In this document: piece after piece, positions 59,977 through 64,000 of the stretch | How the letters are laid out: every line of letters begins with the position of its first letter | Numbering within the stretch: the stretch's first letter is position 1 | DNA from: Styela clava | Lineage: Eukaryota; Chordata; Ascidiacea; Stolidobranchia; Styelidae | Direction: 5' to 3' | Assembly (NCBI RefSeq): GCF_964204865.1 | Contig: NC_135251.1 | Coordinates: 20,584,001-20,648,000 of the forward strand | DNA: 64,000 bases | The notes under the pieces: model-generated | Told to the model about the DNA's origin: nothing | Database searches by the model: none | What the model saw: the letters and a program-made list of their open reading frames with translations, nothing else | Program-made: the position numbers and the translations under genes

Positions 59977-62469
59977 ATGTGGCTATTGATTTTTTTGTTT
60001 GTAAGTTCTAAATGTTCACCAGGCTATGCAGGTAAGTGATTGAACTTTCTAAATTAAGTTTTGTGTTACAAATAATAAATTAGGGCTTTGCGTTTGGAAT
60101 TTTTATTTTATGATACATCGTTAAATTTATGTTTGATCACAATTTAGTTGGGGTTATAATATTAGTTCATTTGTAGCTAGACAAGTAAATATCACGAGGT
60201 TATGTGCTTATTACTTATCGATTTTAATCGGTAAGTAAGTTGATAGGTATTTGTCTGTCTGTCTGTCTGTCTGTCTGTTAGGTGCACGCGATATCTCGCG
60301 AAAGCGAGATTGAATCTGCTCCAGATTTTGCATGTGCATTCATCATATGTCGGACCAGAAGCCTATTGATTTTGAATGAATTATGTCGTATAATTAGCGA
60401 GTTATTAATTAATTAGTAATTGAACACAATGTGTCACTATGGAATAAGAGCGCTGTTTTGGGGATCCCCTGATTTTCGATCGATAAGTCTTCGGTCTCTG
60501 ACCAATATTCTCGTTTTCAGTTTGATCTGATCTTGTTTCAGAGGAAATATGCCTGGTGAAATATGACACTAACAGCACGTTAGTGAAACTTGGCGTATCA
60601 GAGGGCTTAAGAGGCGAACCTGGAAGATCCGGTAAACGCGTAAGTTTATCTGAATTAAATTGAAATAAGTATTTATATACACTCAAGTCCTTAAGCAATT
60701 GTGAATGTGAAAATAGAATATAGGCTACTCCGAGATGCACTATTATACTCTGTACTGAGCATAAATTACATTTTCTATGCTATTCTGATATAAAATATAA
60801 AGTGGCGATTTTCCTGTTCATGTTCACTGTATATTCTCAGGGACCAATCGGACCGCCGGGACCGGCTGGACCAGGTGAAAGCGACACCGTCTTGAGACAA
60901 CGATACGACGGTAAGCATATAAACACTACTTATTTTTCAAGTTTGAGCAATAATCATTTGATTCAGACAGTAAACGTTGTGAGTAGAACAAAAAAGTGAG
61001 AGAATGACTGACAATTCTCACCTGTTCGATACAGACAAATATAGACAGATATCGCATTAAATAGCATTACTTTCGTTTTTTAGTATATTGTCAACATAAA
61101 TTTCCTAATGCGTATAATTTATTGCATAGACTTAGTCCGTTTGTATAAAGGTGGTCCGCCAAAATTTTGGTCTGGCTTTACCGGTCCATCACTTGAAAAA
61201 GGTTGCCGACCACTGGATTAAGCGATGTCAATTGATGGAGATTCGTCAAAACAATGACCTTTTAAAATAAATGTTACTGTTTTTTTCCAACTCTGGGGTG
61301 CATGCTTGTAAATTATCGATTTACAATTACAAGCCATAGAAAATTAATTACGCAATTCATCACTGTTTATAAAATTACACAATGTTCATGATGATATATT
61401 TGATGAAATTTATTGTTTGGTAAAATAAAGCTATGAGTTTTGATCATAACTAATACAATTCTTTTTATTTCACCTCTTTTTTACATTTTAGCAAAAATTG
61501 CCGCTTTGGAAGCAAGACTTAACGGTGAGTGTGATTAAAATGTGTTTCTAGTCTGAAATTTTATGTCACTTTTGATCATTTATCTACATTTTTATGTTAC
61601 AGCATTGAGTGACCCGGAATGGTACTTGGCCACCAATGGCTTCCGATATAGAATACTAAATAGGCCGACGGACTTTTCTGATGCACAGGACCAGTGTACC
61701 AATGCTGGTGGCAAGCTGGCAACTGTCGGAATGAGAAACAAAAAAGTGAAAACGTGGGTATTTTTTTGCTATTTAATGCAATCACTCTACAGTAGACACA
61801 GATTGGTTTCAGTATTTTTGAATCGCAAGAACCGCAATATGTTGTCCTTCGCCACACAGAGTTAAATTAGCACTAATCTTCCCTAATCGAAAAGCACAAA
61901 CGCAAAATACAAAAATGATCGTAACCATACAGGATACAAAATTATATACCAAAACAGGACTAGATTTTATTAGATTGGGGTTTGGGGACATTTAGAACAA
62001 CTGCTTTGGTCAATTTTTTTATGTCGGACAAGATCTCGGAATCATTGTAACAGAAGGGCGTCGTCAATGAATCAATACACCAGGGAATTTATTATGAAAC
62101 AACGTAAAATATTTATGATGAACACAATTGTTTTCGGTTATTTCAATGAATAACGACAGCCAATCTATATATTATTTATCATCTCGGTTTTGATTCATAT
62201 TTGACAGAAAAATTCTTGAATTTTTATTCACTGATGCATACAAAACGGGATTATGGATTGGACTGACAGATATAGAAGAACAAGGCAGTTGGGTATGGCT
62301 GGATGGGATTACTGCTGATGAAGATGCTACTGATTGGGATGAACATGAGCCAAACAATCATGAAGGAAGGGAACATTGTGCTCAGATTCGTTATGGACGT
62401 GAAGGGACTTATAACGATATCCCGTGTTCTTCAGAACTGTATTATCCGCTTTGTGAGCGTGGCGTTTGA
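59977..62469 (+). CDS. Collectin B: short collagen + C-type lectin (EPN)
   Basis: Exons are 59977-60031, 60542-60639, 60841-60910, 61492-61524, 61603-61753 and 62208-62469. They total 669 nt and 222 residues in one frame. A signal peptide (about 1-18) is followed by an N-terminal Cys (Cys22) and an N-S-T glycosylation site. Only seven Gly-X-Y triplets follow (40-60) plus a terminal GP, with the first four in exon 2 and the rest in exon 3. The neck (AKIAALEARLN, 75-85) is an 11-residue heptad-like segment encoded by a 33-nt exon, as in collectin A. The lectin domain has WIGL at 152-155, EPN at 183-185, YND at 204-206 and Cys 117, 193, 209 and 218. EPN with the ND pair is the mannose-type calcium/sugar site of mannose-binding lectin. 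The sequence SGKRGP (48-53) resembles the collectin motif that binds MASP proteases. I infer a secreted mannose-type pattern-recognition lectin. AATAAA lies 180 bases after the stop. Confidence 0.9.
60208..60515 (+). repeat. 310-bp dispersed repeat, copy in collectin B intron 1
   Basis: Begins ACTTATCGATTTTAATCGG and ends GATCGATAAGTCTTCGGTC. It contains an expanded GTCT run at about 60,251-60,278. It lies within 30 bases of the acceptor of exon 2, closer to a splice site than the other copies. Confidence 0.65.
61148..61215. mobile_element. Solo hAT end in collectin B intron 3
   Basis: The right end, inverted, reads CAGTGGTCGGCAACCTTTTT followed by GGACCGGTAAAG, a familiar hAT terminus. The opposite end is a weak match near GGTGGTCCGCC, and no 8-bp duplication is seen, so this is a small remnant. 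Confidence 0.5.
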
Positions 62470-62957
62470 TTGCTGAAATTCAAACCTAATTTTGATAATT
62501 ACTTCATACATTGTTTTAGTCGTTAAAAAGCAGCATAACAACTTTTCAAAGAAATGGACAATTAGTTCAAAAAGCTAAGTTTATAAGAAGGAAACTATTG
62601 AGCTTCGTCATCGTGCAAATATTATCAAGCCGCTATGACGATTTTGAATAAAGTAAAACATCACTTTATATATCTTCGTCAATATCTCGTATTACTTGCA
62701 ATGTGCACCATAAGTGACAGTCGACGTATCATATTAGCAATAGATGTTATCTTTGATACGTTAGAATGAAATATTAGATTTGTAATCTGAGAAAATGTGA
62801 TATTTACTTTACTAACACCATTGCTCTTCACCATTCACTTTAAGTCGATAAAAACAGTTCTTGAAAACGACTACCTTTGCCAGAAAATAGCCAGTAAAAT
62901 ACAAATAACACATTAAATTTCACATTCAGGATATTTTATCGTTAGTTTTGGTTTTAT
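62470..62957. other. Convergent 3' ends of collectins B and C
   Basis: The block separates the stop codons of B (+) and C (-). It contains the B signal AATAAA at 62,647-62,652. The C signal lies at its right border. Nothing else recognised. Confidence 0.6.
62647..62652 (+). promoter_or_regulatory. Candidate poly(A) signal of collectin B
   Basis: AATAAA in the context TTTTGAATAAAGTAAAA, 180 bases after the stop codon. Confidence 0.6.
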
Positions 62958-62958
62958 T
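62953..62958 (-). promoter_or_regulatory. Poly(A) signal overlapping collectin C stop
   Basis: On the minus strand the end of the gene reads CGA TAA ATAAAA, so an AATAAA starts within the stop codon. If it is used, the 3' UTR would be only about 10-30 bases. A further signal downstream is also possible. Confidence 0.45.
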
Positions 62959-63973
62959 TATCGTTCGCATAGAGCTCTTTGATCGGTGCTGCATCTTGAA
63001 TCGTATACTTTTCCATATCTAACTGAAAATAAGGCGCAATCCTCTCTTTGATAACCGTCATCGGGTTGATTTTCCGCCCAAGGAGTGTTAAACATAGTTG
63101 ATCTAATGCCGTCTTCCCAGTACCAATCTCCTTCCGTGTCCTTGTCGTTCAAACCGATCCAAACAGACGACTTTCTCTTTGTTATAAAGTTCTTATACAG
63201 GTATCTGGACGACATAAAATATATCAGATGATTGGCAATAAATGAACAATTATCAATTTGGGTGAACTAAATACAAATGATTAACTCACAAGAGAACTTC
63301 GGTGTCCCTGATACCAACGATAGCGAGAGTGGAGTTCCTTAATTCACAAAACTTTTTCCCTTCTTCGTAGTTGACATTCCCGCTGATAAAATATTCGTAT
63401 CCGTTCGATGCAGAAACCCACCCTAAGATGTCGATCTCGCCTTCTGGTACTCCCAAAGGAACTAAAAAGTCCCAAAATGTCACAAATAGTAAAAAAGTGA
63501 TTGGTGGATAAGCTAGACTGGCGGACATTTCATATTATCAGAAAAGCAGTTGAAAATTTACAGGATCATTGGTTTAGTTGGTTGTAATCATTCGGAAACA
63601 ACATATTATGTAAATGAAGACAACACGATAAATTGATGTAGATAGACAGACAGACCAGATATGAAATACACATCACACAGTACGCTTGTAGCCAATTAGT
63701 TGTTATGTAACTAAAAGAGTCATGTAGCCAATTTGATGTAGTTTTTTAGTTACATAACAACTAATTAACTACACGCTAATTAAGGCAATACCATATGCTA
63801 AAATTTTGCATTTACAACTTTTTAAGATACATTGCGAATACCGTAGTTTACTCTGGACTTATCCAAGTCTACTCATAACCTTTTACTTATTTTCAACCTA
63901 AATGGTTTTGTGAAAAGTTTAGTATTACCATTAGGCTTTATCCGTGGTTTTGGTTCCGGTAAGTTCAATATAC
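62958..63973 (-). CDS. Collectin C (partial): C-type lectin domain, QPD
   Basis: Minus-strand exons, in transcript order, are 63973-63929 (45 nt), 63461-63290 (172 nt) and 63204-62958 (247 nt). They give 153 residues with no start codon, because the 5' part lies beyond the right edge. The first exon encodes a linker (PEPKPRIKPN) that aligns with the collectin A linker (GEKPRTKPG). The lectin domain has WIGL, NQPDD, EDC, DSRC and ALCER at the same spacing as in A, and both lectin exons have exactly the lengths of A. QPD predicts galactose-type binding. An in-frame ATG at 63,528 upstream of the 172-nt exon opens a hydrophobic N-terminus (MSASLAYPPITFLL). I treat that as intron, because the acceptor TTTTTAG and the upstream linker exon fit the family, but a short alternative form cannot be excluded. 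A collagen region presumably lies outside the window. Confidence 0.85.
63694..63766. repeat. Small inverted repeat in collectin C intron
   Basis: Two perfect inverse 23-base arms (one starts AATTAGTTGTTATGTAAC) are separated by 27 bases. It is likely a very small MITE remnant. Confidence 0.8.
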
Positions 63974-64000
63974 CTGAAAACATTATAGCTAGTTCAAGTT

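Noticed and set aside
63462..63528. ATG at 63,528 as the true start of collectin C
   Set aside because: It would give a signal-like N-terminus, but the acceptor before 63,461 and the upstream linker exon at 63,929-63,973 match collectin A, so this stretch is better read as intron.

Overview
The window is AT-rich, intron-rich animal DNA. A complete nine-exon OLA1 ATPase gene, a run of short secreted collectin-type lectins, introns of a few hundred bases to about 1.2 kb, and very many small DNA transposons suggest an invertebrate deuterostome, most likely a tunicate. The species cannot be fixed from sequence reading alone. Exon boundaries below were placed by hand from GT/AG sites, frame continuity and family resemblance.

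Layout. Positions 1-10,450 are mostly non-coding. They hold a Penelope-like hairpin motif near 6.5 kb, an 876-bp hAT-like element at 7.5-8.3 kb and a doubtful decayed ORF at 4.3-4.8 kb. An intronless orphan seven-transmembrane receptor lies on the minus strand at 10,454-11,668. From 11.7 to 33.4 kb no convincing gene is seen, but several transposons are, including a nested stack at 23.6-25.9 kb. OLA1 fills 33,442-39,034 (+) with nine exons, all eight introns in phase 0, and a 395-residue product.

From 41.4 kb to the right edge lies a secreted-protein, innate-immunity-like cluster. Collectin A (41,404-45,552, +) has collagen and a QPD-type lectin domain. A small secreted protein D (53,512-55,272, +) has a WSC-like cysteine domain. 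Collectin B (59,977-62,469, +) has a very short collagen, an EPN-type lectin domain and a collectin-like GKRGP motif. Collectin C (minus, 62,958 to beyond the right edge) is QPD-type and a close paralogue of A. A and C share lectin exons of identical length (172 and 247 nt); B shares with A a 33-nt neck exon and the same intron phases where exons correspond. This points to local duplication followed by divergence of the sugar-binding motif.

Between A and D lies a 2.4-2.5 kb direct duplication (47,095-49,597 and 50,222-52,599), each copy ending in the same 185-bp element with perfect 30-bp inverted ends. Two tandem copies of a 109-bp near-perfect palindrome sit about 200 bp upstream of gene D. 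No CRISPR array or rRNA gene was seen, and no convincing tRNA gene.
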